Shown here: positions 31,104-40,547 of the stretch, one piece after another
Numbering within the stretch: the stretch's first letter is position 1
Layout: each line of letters begins with the position of its first letter
Assembly (NCBI GenBank): GCA_964641215.1
Contig: CAZXKD010000003.1
Location: 1 to 46,591 of the forward strand
Length of the DNA stretch: 46,591 nucleotides
Direction of reading: 5' to 3'
DNA from: 13-1-40CM-70-15 sp964641215
GTDB taxonomy: Bacteria > Gemmatimonadota > Gemmatimonadetes > Gemmatimonadales > GWC2-71-9
Position numbers and translations under genes: made by a program
The notes under the pieces: model-generated
Seen by the model: only the letters and a program-made list of their open reading frames with translations
Database searches by the model: none
What the model was told of the DNA's origin: nothing

Positions 31104-32756
31104 GTGATCCGCAAAGCGCTGCTTCTCACCCTCACTCTCTCGCTCCCGACCCTTGCTCGAGCGCAGTCCCTCCTCCCGGCGGTGAGTCCCGAGTCGTTGC
31201 GTGTTCATCTGTTCGCGCTCGCCGCGGACTCGATGGGCGGTCGCCAGACCGGCGAGCTCGGCGACTGGAAGGCCCAGGAGTGGGTTGCGGCCCAGTTCCG
31301 CAGCGCCGGCCTCCAGCCCGCAGGGGAGGGCGGGACCTACTTTCAGGTCATTCCCTTCCAGCGTGTCTTTGCGGACACCGCTACTCACATCCGCACCGCC
31401 ACGCTGGCCTTCGCGATCGGGCGGGACGTGGTGCCGCTCGGCTCACCGGTGTCCTGGTCCCTCGATGGCGTGCGCGCGGTGTTCGCGGGCTCGCTCGATC
31501 GCCCGGATTCCTGGATCGATTCGGTCGCCGCGCTCGGCCGGCTGCTCGTGCTCAGCGTGCCAGATTCCATGCGCGACCTCCGGAGCCTCGGGTCGTTGCT
31601 GGCGCGGCTGCGGCAATCGCCGATCTATCGGGCGTGCAAGGGGGTGGGGATCCCGGCGCTGGACCGGGTCGCGCCGGATCTCATCCCGCAGCTGCTGGCC
31701 GGCAGGATCACGACTGACACGGTGATTCCCGCTCCGCCGGGCTTCCGCCCGTTGCTCCTGACGACGGTCGCCGCTGCGCGCGCGCTGCTCGGCGTCGACC
31801 CCGCTGCCGCCGCGGTGAGCGCACTCGGGGGCCCGCTCACAGGCGGAGTGCGCTACGCGCGGGCGCCGCTCGCCTTTGCCGCCCGCAACGTGATCGCTGT
31901 CCTGCCCGGGAGCGACCCGACTATGCGCCATTCGTACGTCGCGATCAGCGCCCACCACGACCACGTCGGCTTCACAGGGCGTCCGGTGGACCACGACTCG
32001 ACCTTCGCGTACAATCGGGTGGTGCGCCCGATGGGGGCCGATTCCCCGATGCGTCCGGCGACGCCCGCCGAGGCCGCCCGCATCGCGGCCATCCGGGACA
32101 GCCTGCGCGGCCTTCGGCCTTCCCGGCCCGACTCTGTCTTCAACGGCGCGGACGACGACGGATCGGGGACGGTCGGCCTCGTGGCGATCGCCCGCGCGCT
32201 GTCGGGGGCGCGTCCACGGCGATCCATCCTCCTGGTGTCCCATGCGGCGGAGGAGCGGGGGCTGCTGGGCTCCGCGTGGTTCACGGACCACCCGACCGTA
32301 CCTCAAGATTCGCTGGTTGCCGAGATCGACATGGACATGATCGGGCGCGGTGGCGCCACGGACCTTCCCAAGGGGGGACCGGCCTACCTCGAGGTGGTCG
32401 GGGCGAAACGGCTCTCCCGGGAGTTCGGCGAGCTGTTGGAGCGCGTGAACGCCGGGCAGCCGGCGCCGTTCTTGTTCAACTATGAATTCGACGTGCCAGG
32501 TCACCCGCTGCAGTACTACTGTCGCGCGGACCACTACAGCTACGCCCGCTACGGCATCCCCTCGGTCTCCCTGTCGCGGGGGGAGCACGCCGACTATCAC
32601 CAGGTGACGGACGAGCCACAGTACATCGATTATCAGGCCCTGGCGCGGGTGACGACGCTGGTGCGGGACTTTGCCCGGGCGGTGGCCGATCTCGACCACC
32701 GGCCGGCGCTCGACGGACCCCGGCCCGCGGATCCACACGCGCAGTGCCGGCAGTAA
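31104..32756 (+). CDS. Secreted M28-family zinc peptidase
   Basis: An aminopeptidase-like enzyme exported from the cytosol. The GTG at 31104 gives a classical signal peptide (IRKALLLTLTLSLP, cleavage likely after ARA at residue 20). The mature part of about 530 residues holds the di-zinc ligands of M28: the HHDHVG block, GADDDGSGT, HAAEERGLLGSAWF with the Glu pair, DMDMIGRG, and GEHADYHQVTDE near the C-terminus. The 270-residue region before the first zinc ligand is longer than in the minimal enzymes and may include a degenerate protease-associated insert. It is monocistronic, with its own promoter. The specificity is not predictable. Confidence 0.9.
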   Translation: MIRKALLLTLTLSLPTLARAQSLLPAVSPESLRVHLFALAADSMGGRQTGELGDWKAQEWVAAQFRSAGLQPAGEGGTYFQVIPFQRVFADTATHIRTATLAFAIGRDVVPLGSPVSWSLDGVRAVFAGSLDRPDSWIDSVAALGRLLVLSVPDSMRDLRSLGSLLARLRQSPIYRACKGVGIPALDRVAPDLIPQLLAGRITTDTVIPAPPGFRPLLLTTVAAARALLGVDPAAAAVSALGGPLTGGVRYARAPLAFAARNVIAVLPGSDPTMRHSYVAISAHHDHVGFTGRPVDHDSTFAYNRVVRPMGADSPMRPATPAEAARIAAIRDSLRGLRPSRPDSVFNGADDDGSGTVGLVAIARALSGARPRRSILLVSHAAEERGLLGSAWFTDHPTVPQDSLVAEIDMDMIGRGGATDLPKGGPAYLEVVGAKRLSREFGELLERVNAGQPAPFLFNYEFDVPGHPLQYYCRADHYSYARYGIPSVSLSRGEHADYHQVTDEPQYIDYQALARVTTLVRDFARAVADLDHRPALDGPRPADPHAQCRQ

Positions 32757-32775
32757 GGCGGGCGCGCCATCCGGC

Positions 32776-32804
32776 TTGTTAGGGGTTCGGCTTTTCATTA
32801 GGTT
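32776..32804 (+). promoter_or_regulatory. Promoter of the mre operon
   Basis: TTGTTA (32776-32781), a 17-base spacer and TAGGTT (32799-32804), about 45 bases before the mreB GTG. It is nearly identical to the M28 promoter. Confidence 0.55.
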
Positions 32805-32849
32805 GAGTCGCCCGTGCTGCGCCCGCCCCACTCTTTCACCTGACGACAC

Positions 32850-33893
32850 GTGCCACTACGCTGGCCGAATTGGCGAATCGGTGCCTGGAGTCCTGCGAAC
32901 GAGATCGCTGTGGATCTCGGCACCGCCAATACGCTCGTCTACGTCCGCGGTGAAGGCATCGTGCTCAACGAGCCCTCGGTGGTGGCGATCGAAAAAGCCA
33001 CCGGCAAGATCAAGGGCATCGGGCTGGAAGCGAAGCGCATGTTGGGACGGACGCCCGACGGCATTCTGGCGGTGCGACCCCTGAAGGACGGCGTCATCGC
33101 CGACTTCGACGTGACCGAGAAGATGCTGCGCTTCTTCCTCAAGACGATCATCGACCGCCATCTGTTCCGCGTCAAGCCGAAGGTCATCGTCTGCGTGCCG
33201 AGCGGCATCACCGAGGTGGAGAAGCGGGCGGTGCGGGATTCGGCGCAGTCGGCGGGGGCCAAAGAGGTCTACATGGTGGCCGAGCCGATGGCGGCCGCCA
33301 TCGGCGTGGGGCTCCCCGTCGAGACGCCGACCGGGAACATGGTGATCGACATCGGGGGCGGCACGACCGAGATCGCGGTGATCGCGCTCTCCGGGATCGT
33401 GTCCGACACGTCGATCCGCACGGGTGGCGACGAGCTCGATCAAGCGATCGTGCAGTTCATGCGCAAGAACTACAACCTCCTCATCGGCGAGCCGACGGCC
33501 GAGCAGATCAAGATCCAGATCGGCTCCGCGGCGCCGGTGGGCGAGGAGCGGGAGATGGAGGTGAAGGGGCGCGACCTCGTGTCGGGGATTCCCAAGATCG
33601 TGCGCGTCCACTCGAGCGAGATCCGGGAGGCGGTTCAGGAGCCGATCCAGCAGATCGTGGACGCGGTGCGGCGCGCCCTGGAAATCACGCCGCCCGAGCT
33701 CGCGAGCGATATCGTCGACCGCGGCATCGTGATGACCGGGGGCGGCGCGTTGATCCGCGGGCTCGACGTGCTCCTGCAGCAGGAGACCGGCCTGCCGATC
33801 CATCTCGACGAGGACCCGATGACCTGCGTGGTCCGCGGGACCGGCCGGATCCTCGATGATCCGGAGAAATACCGCAACGTCCTGACCACGTAG
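32850..33893 (+). CDS. mreB: Rod shape-determining protein MreB
   Basis: An actin-like cytoskeletal ATPase that organises lateral wall synthesis at the inner membrane. The 347 residues start with an amphipathic, Trp-containing segment (PLRWPNWRIGAW) suited to membrane binding. The phosphate-1 loop follows (EIAVDLGTANTLVYV), then IVCVPSGITEVEKRAV, EPMAAAIGVGLPV, the phosphate-2 motif MVIDIGGGTTEIAVI, TGGDELDQAI and IVMTGGGALIRGLD. No clear Shine-Dalgarno sequence precedes the GTG. It is the first gene of mreBCD-mrdA-rodA. Confidence 0.96.
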   Translation: MPLRWPNWRIGAWSPANEIAVDLGTANTLVYVRGEGIVLNEPSVVAIEKATGKIKGIGLEAKRMLGRTPDGILAVRPLKDGVIADFDVTEKMLRFFLKTIIDRHLFRVKPKVIVCVPSGITEVEKRAVRDSAQSAGAKEVYMVAEPMAAAIGVGLPVETPTGNMVIDIGGGTTEIAVIALSGIVSDTSIRTGGDELDQAIVQFMRKNYNLLIGEPTAEQIKIQIGSAAPVGEEREMEVKGRDLVSGIPKIVRVHSSEIREAVQEPIQQIVDAVRRALEITPPELASDIVDRGIVMTGGGALIRGLDVLLQQETGLPIHLDEDPMTCVVRGTGRILDDPEKYRNVLTT

Positions 33894-33898
33894 CCGCG

Positions 33899-34750
33899 AT
33901 GGCGCTCGGAGCGGATCGGTACGCGTCGCGGGCGGACACCTTGCTCTTCCTCGGGTGCGTCGCGTTGTCGCTCGCGGCGATGAGCCTGCCGCCCGCCTGG
34001 CGCGACCCCGTCGCCGCCGCGCTGCGCCAGACGGTCCTCGCGCCGTTCCTGCAGCTGCAGCAGCAGTCGGAGCTGCTGCGGACCTCGCAGAGCCGCTTCG
34101 AGCAGGTCGTCGCCCAGCGCGACTCCGCCGCCCTCGCGGCGACGTTTCTGCCGGAGTTGCGCAACGAGAACACGCGCCTGCGGGCCCTCCTCGGTTTGGG
34201 GCAGCGACTCGGCACCGGGTATACCCCCGCCGAGGTCCTCCACCAGGCCGCTCCCACCGACCCGCTCACGCTCGACGTCTCCGCCGGCCGTCGCCAAGGG
34301 GTCCGCCCGCTTGCCGCCGTCGTGAGTCCCGCAGGCCTCGTGGGGATCGTCTTCGCGGTGGACGCGCAGACGAGCGTGGTCATCACCTGGGCCCACCCGG
34401 AGTTCCGGGCCAGTGCCATGGCGGCTGATGGCAGTGTGTACGGCATCGTGGCGCCGCGCGGCACCGAGGGCCCCGGGGTGTGGCTGCTGGAGCTGCGCGG
34501 CGTGCCGTACCTGCAAGCCATCCCGGTGGGGACGGTGATCCTCACCTCCGGCCTGGGAGGCGTGTTCCCCCGCGGGATTCCGCTCGGCACCGTGATCGGG
34601 GTCGCCCCCGAGACAGAACGCTGGGAGCGGACCTATCTGGTACGGCCCGCCGTCCAGCCCGCCGCGGTCACACATGTGATGATCCTGGGCGGGGCCGGCA
34701 GCCGGCCGGATGCCCAAGGCGCCTTTCCGCCGGGGCCGGAAGCGCCGTGA
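33899..34750 (+). CDS. mreC: Rod shape-determining protein MreC
   Basis: A periplasmic scaffold of the elongasome. The 283 residues have one N-terminal membrane segment (about 15-32, LLFLGCVALSLAAMSLP). A coiled-coil-like stretch follows (about 55-100, rich in Gln, Glu and Arg), then the two-lobe beta domain with DPLTLDVSAGRRQGVRP, GLVGIVFAV and the GLGGVFPRGIPLGTVIGV signature. The tail is Pro/Ala-rich. It starts 5 bases after mreB and overlaps mreD by 4 bases. Confidence 0.93.
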   Translation: MALGADRYASRADTLLFLGCVALSLAAMSLPPAWRDPVAAALRQTVLAPFLQLQQQSELLRTSQSRFEQVVAQRDSAALAATFLPELRNENTRLRALLGLGQRLGTGYTPAEVLHQAAPTDPLTLDVSAGRRQGVRPLAAVVSPAGLVGIVFAVDAQTSVVITWAHPEFRASAMAADGSVYGIVAPRGTEGPGVWLLELRGVPYLQAIPVGTVILTSGLGGVFPRGIPLGTVIGVAPETERWERTYLVRPAVQPAAVTHVMILGGAGSRPDAQGAFPPGPEAP

Positions 34751-35244
34751 GACGCAGCGACAAGTATCGGTTCTGGGTGATCCTGGCGATCCTGGTGGCG
34801 CTGCAGTTCTCGGTGCGCAGCCGTCTGGGGGATGAGCGCACCGCGCCCGACTTCCTGCTCCTCGCGCTCCTCATCTACACGATCCGCGCGCAGCCCGGCC
34901 GCAGCGCCGCGGCGGGGTTCCTGGTCGGGCTGCTGCGTGACGCCCTCACGCCGGCCAGTTTCGGGGCCGGAGCCCTCGCCCACACGCTCGTTGGCTACCT
35001 CTCCGCCTGGGGCAAGGCCGTGTTCTTCGCCGAGAACCTGTTCGTCAACGGGTGCCTGTTCTTCGCGGGAACGTGGTTCCGCAACCTCGTGGTGGCGCTG
35101 GCGTCGGGCAAGCTGAAGGGCACGCAGTTGGGCTGGGAGCTGCTCGTGTGGTCACCCCTGCAGAGCCTCACGACCGCGGTCGCGGGGGTGGCCGTGCTGT
35201 GGCTGTTCGGTCGCTGGCTCGCGATCCGGTTGAGCGAGACATGA
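34747..35244 (+). CDS. mreD: Rod shape-determining protein MreD
   Basis: A small integral membrane partner of MreC and PBP2. The 165 residues are hydrophobic, with about five membrane segments: ILAILVALQFSV, FLLLALLIYTI, AAAGFLVGLLRDAL, LAHTLVGYLSAWG and TAVAGVAVLWLFG. A family-typical GLLRDAL motif lies in the third. The start is GTG at 34747, inside the mreC stop. Its identity rests on topology and operon position. Confidence 0.88.
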   Translation: MRRSDKYRFWVILAILVALQFSVRSRLGDERTAPDFLLLALLIYTIRAQPGRSAAAGFLVGLLRDALTPASFGAGALAHTLVGYLSAWGKAVFFAENLFVNGCLFFAGTWFRNLVVALASGKLKGTQLGWELLVWSPLQSLTTAVAGVAVLWLFGRWLAIRLSET

Positions 35245-37145
35245 CGGCGTTCCATCCCTTCCGCATGGATCGTCGGCTGCGCGTCGCGCGCGGGATCGTG
35301 TGGGGCACGATGGGCGTGATCGTGCTGGGGTTCTTCCGCGCCCAGATCCTGGAGCACAATCGGTATCAGCTGAAGGCGCGGACCAACCGGCTCAAGGCGA
35401 TCACCCTGCCGGCGCCGCGTGGCGTGATCACCGACCGCCGCGGCGCGATCTTGGCTGAAAACGTACCCGGCTACACGGTGTCCCTGCTGCCGGCCGACAC
35501 CGCCGCGATGCGCGCCACCTTGTGGCGTATCGCTCCGATCGTGAAGCTCGACAGCGCCGCTATTGCCCGCGTTCTGGTACGCTACGTACGGGCGCCCTAC
35601 CAGCCGGCACTCGTGCTCGCCGACGCGCCGTTCAAGGTCGTGTCCACCCTGGAAGAGCGGCGCCTGCTCATCCCGGGCTTGGTGATCCAGACGGAGCCCA
35701 AGCGGCACTACCCGGACAGCGCGAGCGTCGCGCACCTGATCGGTTACGTCGGCGAAATCACCGAGCAGGAGCTCGCGCAGCGGCGCTATTCGGCGCTCGG
35801 GCTCGGTTCGCTCGTCGGCCAGGACGGCCTGGAGCGCGAATACGACGACTCGTTGCGCGGCGCCGACGGCCTCCGCTTCGTGGAAGTGAGCGCCCTGGGG
35901 CATGTGGTGCGCGACCACGGGGCTTCTCCCACCTTGCCGCCGGTGGCAGGCGCGCCGCTGCGCACCTCGATCGACCTGGACCTCCAGCGCTACGTGGCGC
36001 GGATCTTCCCCGCCGGCCAGCGGGGCGCGGTGGTGGCCATGGATCCGAACACCGGGGAGATCCTCGCGCTCTACAGCGCACCGGGATACGACCCGAACCG
36101 GTTCGTGGGTGGCGTGGCGCCGGACTACTGGCGCACGCTGAGTGAGAACGAGGCGCATCCGTTCTTCGACCGCGCCATCCAGGCGCGCTACCCGCCCGGC
36201 TCGACGTGGAAACTGGCCCTCGCGGCGATGGCGCTGCGGCGCGGCATCGTCACGATGCACAGTCACATGCCGATCCCCTGTCGCGGCGGGCTGCAGTACG
36301 GCAACCGCTTCTTCCGCTGCTGGGAGGCGAAGGGGCACGGCGATCTCACGCTCCAGGAGGCGATCGCCCAGAGCTGCGACGTGTTCTTCTATCAGCTGGG
36401 CCTCAAGCTCGGCCTCACCTCCTTGCTCGAGGACGCCAACGCCTGGGGCTTTCGGGGCCGGACCGGCGTCGACCTGCCGGGCGAGATCCCACCCGAGTTC
36501 CCGACGGGCACCGATTATTACGATCGCATCTACGGGGCGCGGCACTGGACCTCCGCCGTCACCCTCAACCTCGCCATCGGCCAGGGCGAAAACGCGCAGA
36601 CGCTGATCAGCATGGTGCGGCTCTACCAGATGCTCGCCAGCGACGGGCGCGAGCACACCCCCTACCTGGTGCACCCGAGCATCCCGTCCGACGTCAGCCT
36701 GGAGCTCTCCGATGAGCAACTCGCCGGCCTGCGTCGGGCGATGATCGCCGTAGTGGAGCGGGGCACGGCCCGCGGCGCCCGCCAGGAAGCGATCACCATC
36801 GCGGGCAAGACCGGCACGGCGCAGAACCCCCACGGCCCGAACCACGGGTGGTTCATCGGGTTCGCGCCGGCCGACAAACCGCGGATCGTCGTAGGCGCGG
36901 TCATCGAGTTCGCCCGAGAGGGGCCGTACGTGGCGCCCCTCGTCGCCCGGGTGATTGCGCGCTACCTGGGTGCGGATACCACGGCCGCGTCCGCCGTCCG
37001 GATGGTGCTGCCGTCGGACACCGCGCCCCTCACCGTGCAGGTGCTCCCCAGCGCGGTGCCCGACAGTGGCCCGCGCGACACGCTCCCGCGAGACACCACG
37101 CGCAGAGACACGACCCGTGTTCTCCCGACTCCGCGAAATCGATAA
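35241..37145 (+). CDS. mrdA: Penicillin-binding protein 2 (elongasome transpeptidase)
   Basis: Cross-links peptidoglycan during cell elongation. The 634 residues have one N-terminal membrane segment (about 14-34), then the PBP dimerisation region (TLPAPRGVITDRRGAILAEN, LIGYVGEI) and the transpeptidase domain. The three active-site motifs are STWK with Ser321, SCD at 378-380 (the SxN position carries Asp) and KTGT at Lys523. A charged, repetitive tail (PRDTLPRDTTRRDTT) follows the catalytic domain. The ATG overlaps mreD by 4 bases; the 3' end overlaps rodA by 29. Confidence 0.94.
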   Translation: MTAFHPFRMDRRLRVARGIVWGTMGVIVLGFFRAQILEHNRYQLKARTNRLKAITLPAPRGVITDRRGAILAENVPGYTVSLLPADTAAMRATLWRIAPIVKLDSAAIARVLVRYVRAPYQPALVLADAPFKVVSTLEERRLLIPGLVIQTEPKRHYPDSASVAHLIGYVGEITEQELAQRRYSALGLGSLVGQDGLEREYDDSLRGADGLRFVEVSALGHVVRDHGASPTLPPVAGAPLRTSIDLDLQRYVARIFPAGQRGAVVAMDPNTGEILALYSAPGYDPNRFVGGVAPDYWRTLSENEAHPFFDRAIQARYPPGSTWKLALAAMALRRGIVTMHSHMPIPCRGGLQYGNRFFRCWEAKGHGDLTLQEAIAQSCDVFFYQLGLKLGLTSLLEDANAWGFRGRTGVDLPGEIPPEFPTGTDYYDRIYGARHWTSAVTLNLAIGQGENAQTLISMVRLYQMLASDGREHTPYLVHPSIPSDVSLELSDEQLAGLRRAMIAVVERGTARGARQEAITIAGKTGTAQNPHGPNHGWFIGFAPADKPRIVVGAVIEFAREGPYVAPLVARVIARYLGADTTAASAVRMVLPSDTAPLTVQVLPSAVPDSGPRDTLPRDTTRRDTTRVLPTPRNR

Positions 37146-38364
37146 GCCGGCCCTCGGGGTCACGCTGGCGCTCGCGGCGTACGGCCTCGCCACACTGTAT
37201 TCGGCGGGACAGACCGAGGTCCCCACCGGCGTCGCCACTATCTGGATCCGGCAGGTTCTCTGGCTCGCCGTGGGCGCCCTCGCTGCCACCCTGATGTTCC
37301 GTACCTCGCCGCGACTGCTCGAGTGGGCGTCCCCCTACGTGTACGCGGCGGTGGTGCTGCTGCTCATGGTCACCCTGGTCATCGGCACGGGGGCGGGAAC
37401 CGCCGCGGGGAGCAAGTCCTGGATCACCATCGCCGGCCACCGCTTGGGCCAGCCCTCCGAGCTCGGCAAGCTTGCCCTCATCCTGATGCTGGCGCGCTGG
37501 CTCGCCGACCGTCGGGAGCCACCCGCCACCCTGCGGGAGCTGCTCTATCCCGGGGTCATCCTCGGGATCCCGTTCGTGTTGGTCATGCTGCAGCCCGATC
37601 TGGGGAGCGCCATCGTGTTCGTGACGATCCTGTTCGCGATGCTCTTCTGGGCCGGGACCAAGCCCCAGTTGCTGGTCCTCCTCGCGTCGCCCGCCATCGG
37701 CTTGATCCTGGCGTTCTCGACCATCGCCTGGGGGGCCTGGATCGTCCTGCTGTTCGCCTTGCTGCTGTGGTGGCGGCCCTATGTCTGGGAAGGCTTGACC
37801 GTCATGATGGCCAATGTGCTGATGGGGGTCGTGGCCCTCCCGTTCTGGCGTCATCTCGCCCCGTATCAGCAGAATCGCCTGCTCGCATTCCTCAACCCGG
37901 AAGTCGACCCTCGTGCCACCGGCTGGCACGTGATCCAGTCCAAGGTGGCTGTGGGGTCAGGGGGCTTCCTCGGGGAGGGGTTCACCCTGGGCAGCCAGAA
38001 GCGGCTCGCCTTCCTCCCCGCTCAACACACCGACTTCATCTTCTCGGTGGTGGGAGAGGAACTGGGCTTCGTCGGGGTGGTCGTCGCCTTGGCGCTGTTC
38101 ATGGCGCTGTTGCTCGTCCTGCTGCGTATCGCCCGCCGGGCCACGGATCCCTACTCCAGCCTATGCGTCTTCGGCATCGCGGGCCTGCTGTTCACTCACA
38201 TCGTCGAGAACATCGGGATGACGGTCAATCTCCTCCCCATCACCGGAATCCCCCTGCCGTTCTTTTCCTATGGGGGCTCGTTCTTGCTGACGTGCTCGAT
38301 AGGAGTGGGGATGGCGCTGCGCGTCGCCTGGGAGTCCCGCCAGAGCGGGTACACTGAGCTTTGA
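37117..38364 (+). CDS. rodA: Peptidoglycan glycosyltransferase RodA
   Basis: A SEDS-family glycan polymerase paired with PBP2. The 415 residues form about ten membrane segments with the large extracellular loop. Motifs are WITIAGHRLGQPSELGKLALI, LQPDLGSAIVF, ATGWHVIQSKVAVGSGG followed by the GFTLGSQKRLAFLPAQHTDF block, FSVVGEELGFVG, and ITGIPLPFFSYGGS. The GTG at 37117 gives the FSRLREIDKP lead and lies 29 bases inside mrdA. A TTGACA at its stop is not followed by a -10 box. Confidence 0.95.
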   Translation: MFSRLREIDKPALGVTLALAAYGLATLYSAGQTEVPTGVATIWIRQVLWLAVGALAATLMFRTSPRLLEWASPYVYAAVVLLLMVTLVIGTGAGTAAGSKSWITIAGHRLGQPSELGKLALILMLARWLADRREPPATLRELLYPGVILGIPFVLVMLQPDLGSAIVFVTILFAMLFWAGTKPQLLVLLASPAIGLILAFSTIAWGAWIVLLFALLLWWRPYVWEGLTVMMANVLMGVVALPFWRHLAPYQQNRLLAFLNPEVDPRATGWHVIQSKVAVGSGGFLGEGFTLGSQKRLAFLPAQHTDFIFSVVGEELGFVGVVVALALFMALLLVLLRIARRATDPYSSLCVFGIAGLLFTHIVENIGMTVNLLPITGIPLPFFSYGGSFLLTCSIGVGMALRVAWESRQSGYTEL

Positions 38365-38445
38365 CAATGGGTTACGCGCTCGGGACTGGCGTATCCCCCA
38401 GGCCACTCCCAAATTGTGCCCTTCCCGATCCCCTCCACCGCCCGA

Positions 38446-39303
<858 letters not shown>

Positions 39304-39308
39304 ACCGG

Positions 39309-40538
39309 TTGTCCTTCGCGGACGCCTGCCGTTTTCTCTTTCCCCGACAAGCCGGCCGCATCAAGTGGAGCCTCGGACCCACCGAGGCGCTGCTCGACGC
39401 GCTCGGTCATCCGGAGCGCCAGTTTCCATCCGTCCACGTCGGCGGGACCAACGGCAAGGGGTCTACCTGCGCCTTCATCGCCGCGGAGCTCCGGAGCCGG
39501 GGGTTTCGGGTCGGCCTCTATACGTCCCCGCACCTCGTCTCCGTGTGCGAGCGTATGACGGTGAACGACCGACCGATCTCCGAAGACGCGTTCGCCGAGT
39601 GGACCGCCATTCTCCGGCCCCACATCGAGCGAACGGAGGCCAGCTTCTTCGAGGCGACCACGGCGATCGCATTCGCGGACCTGGCGGCTCGTGGGGTGGA
39701 CATCGCGGTGGTCGAGGTGGGACTGGGCGGGCGGCTGGACAGTACGAACGTCATCACGCCGCTGGCGAGCGTCGTCACCAAGATCGCCCTGGAACACACG
39801 GACTACCTCGGGCACGACCTCAGGGGCATCGCCCGGGAGAAGGCGGGCATCGCCAAGCCCGCCGTACCGTTCATTACCGGAGAGCGGGATCCGGAGATCC
39901 GTGAGGTCCTGATGCGCGAGGCGGAAGCGCGGGATGCGGACCCGATCGTCCTGGTGCACACCGCCCGCGCTCCGCGACCGGGGACGCGGCTTGGGCTGCG
40001 CGGCCCGCACCAGTGGGCGAACGCGTGGGTCGCGCTGGCGGCCCTCAACGCCCTGCCGGCCCCGTTCGGGCTCGCTGGAGACGACGTGCCCGCCAGCTTC
40101 GCCGCGGCACACGTCACCGGGCGATTCGACGTCCGGGCCGGCGGCCGATGGATTTTCGACGTGGCCCATAACCCCGACGGGATCGAGGTGCTGGTCGCGG
40201 CGTTGCGGGACTACGGCCCGAGGCGCCCGATTCACGCCCTGGTGGGCATCCGCAACGACAAGGAGTGGCGCCCCATGCTGGCGCGGCTGCTGCCGGAAGT
40301 GGACCGGGTGGTGCTCACGGTGGCGCCCACGGTGCCGGGGCATCAACGCTGGATGCAAGCGGAGCTCGGTGGGTGGACCAACGATCGCGTGATTGGCCAA
40401 CCGGTGGTGTTCGAGCCGGATTTTGTCCGGGCGCTCGAGCTGGTGCAGGAGGGCGCGGCGACGACGCTCGTGACCGGCTCGTTCCACACCGTCGGCGACG
40501 CGCTCGCCGCCTTGCCGGGGTTTGCGCCGGTCGGCTAA
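39309..40538 (+). CDS. folC: Folylpolyglutamate/dihydrofolate synthase
   Basis: Adds glutamate to dihydropteroate and folates with ATP. The 409 residues are a Mur-ligase-like fold: lead segment RIKWSLGPTEALLDALGHPE, P-loop VGGTNGKGSTC, YTSPHLVSVCERM, VEVGLGGRLDSTNVI, IALEHTDYLGHDLRGIAREKAGI (read in two parts) and FDVAHNPDG in the C-terminal domain. The start is uncertain: TTG at 39309 is used here, and CTG at 39300 is possible. It runs on from accD with a few bases of spacing. Confidence 0.92.
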   Translation: MSFADACRFLFPRQAGRIKWSLGPTEALLDALGHPERQFPSVHVGGTNGKGSTCAFIAAELRSRGFRVGLYTSPHLVSVCERMTVNDRPISEDAFAEWTAILRPHIERTEASFFEATTAIAFADLAARGVDIAVVEVGLGGRLDSTNVITPLASVVTKIALEHTDYLGHDLRGIAREKAGIAKPAVPFITGERDPEIREVLMREAEARDADPIVLVHTARAPRPGTRLGLRGPHQWANAWVALAALNALPAPFGLAGDDVPASFAAAHVTGRFDVRAGGRWIFDVAHNPDGIEVLVAALRDYGPRRPIHALVGIRNDKEWRPMLARLLPEVDRVVLTVAPTVPGHQRWMQAELGGWTNDRVIGQPVVFEPDFVRALELVQEGAATTLVTGSFHTVGDALAALPGFAPVG

Positions 40539-40541
40539 ATT
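40512..40541 (+). promoter_or_regulatory. Possible internal promoter of hisS, leaderless geometry
   Basis: TTGCCG (40512-40517), an 18-base spacer and TAAATT (40536-40541), overlapping the folC stop. Six bases separate the -10 box from the hisS ATG, and there is no Shine-Dalgarno sequence. Confidence 0.45.
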
Positions 40542-40547
40542 CTTGCG

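Noticed and set aside
38361..38396. TTGACA at the end of rodA as a promoter for accD
   Set aside because: No -10-like hexamer occurs 15-19 bases downstream; the nearest AT-rich group (GTATCC) is 24 bases away.
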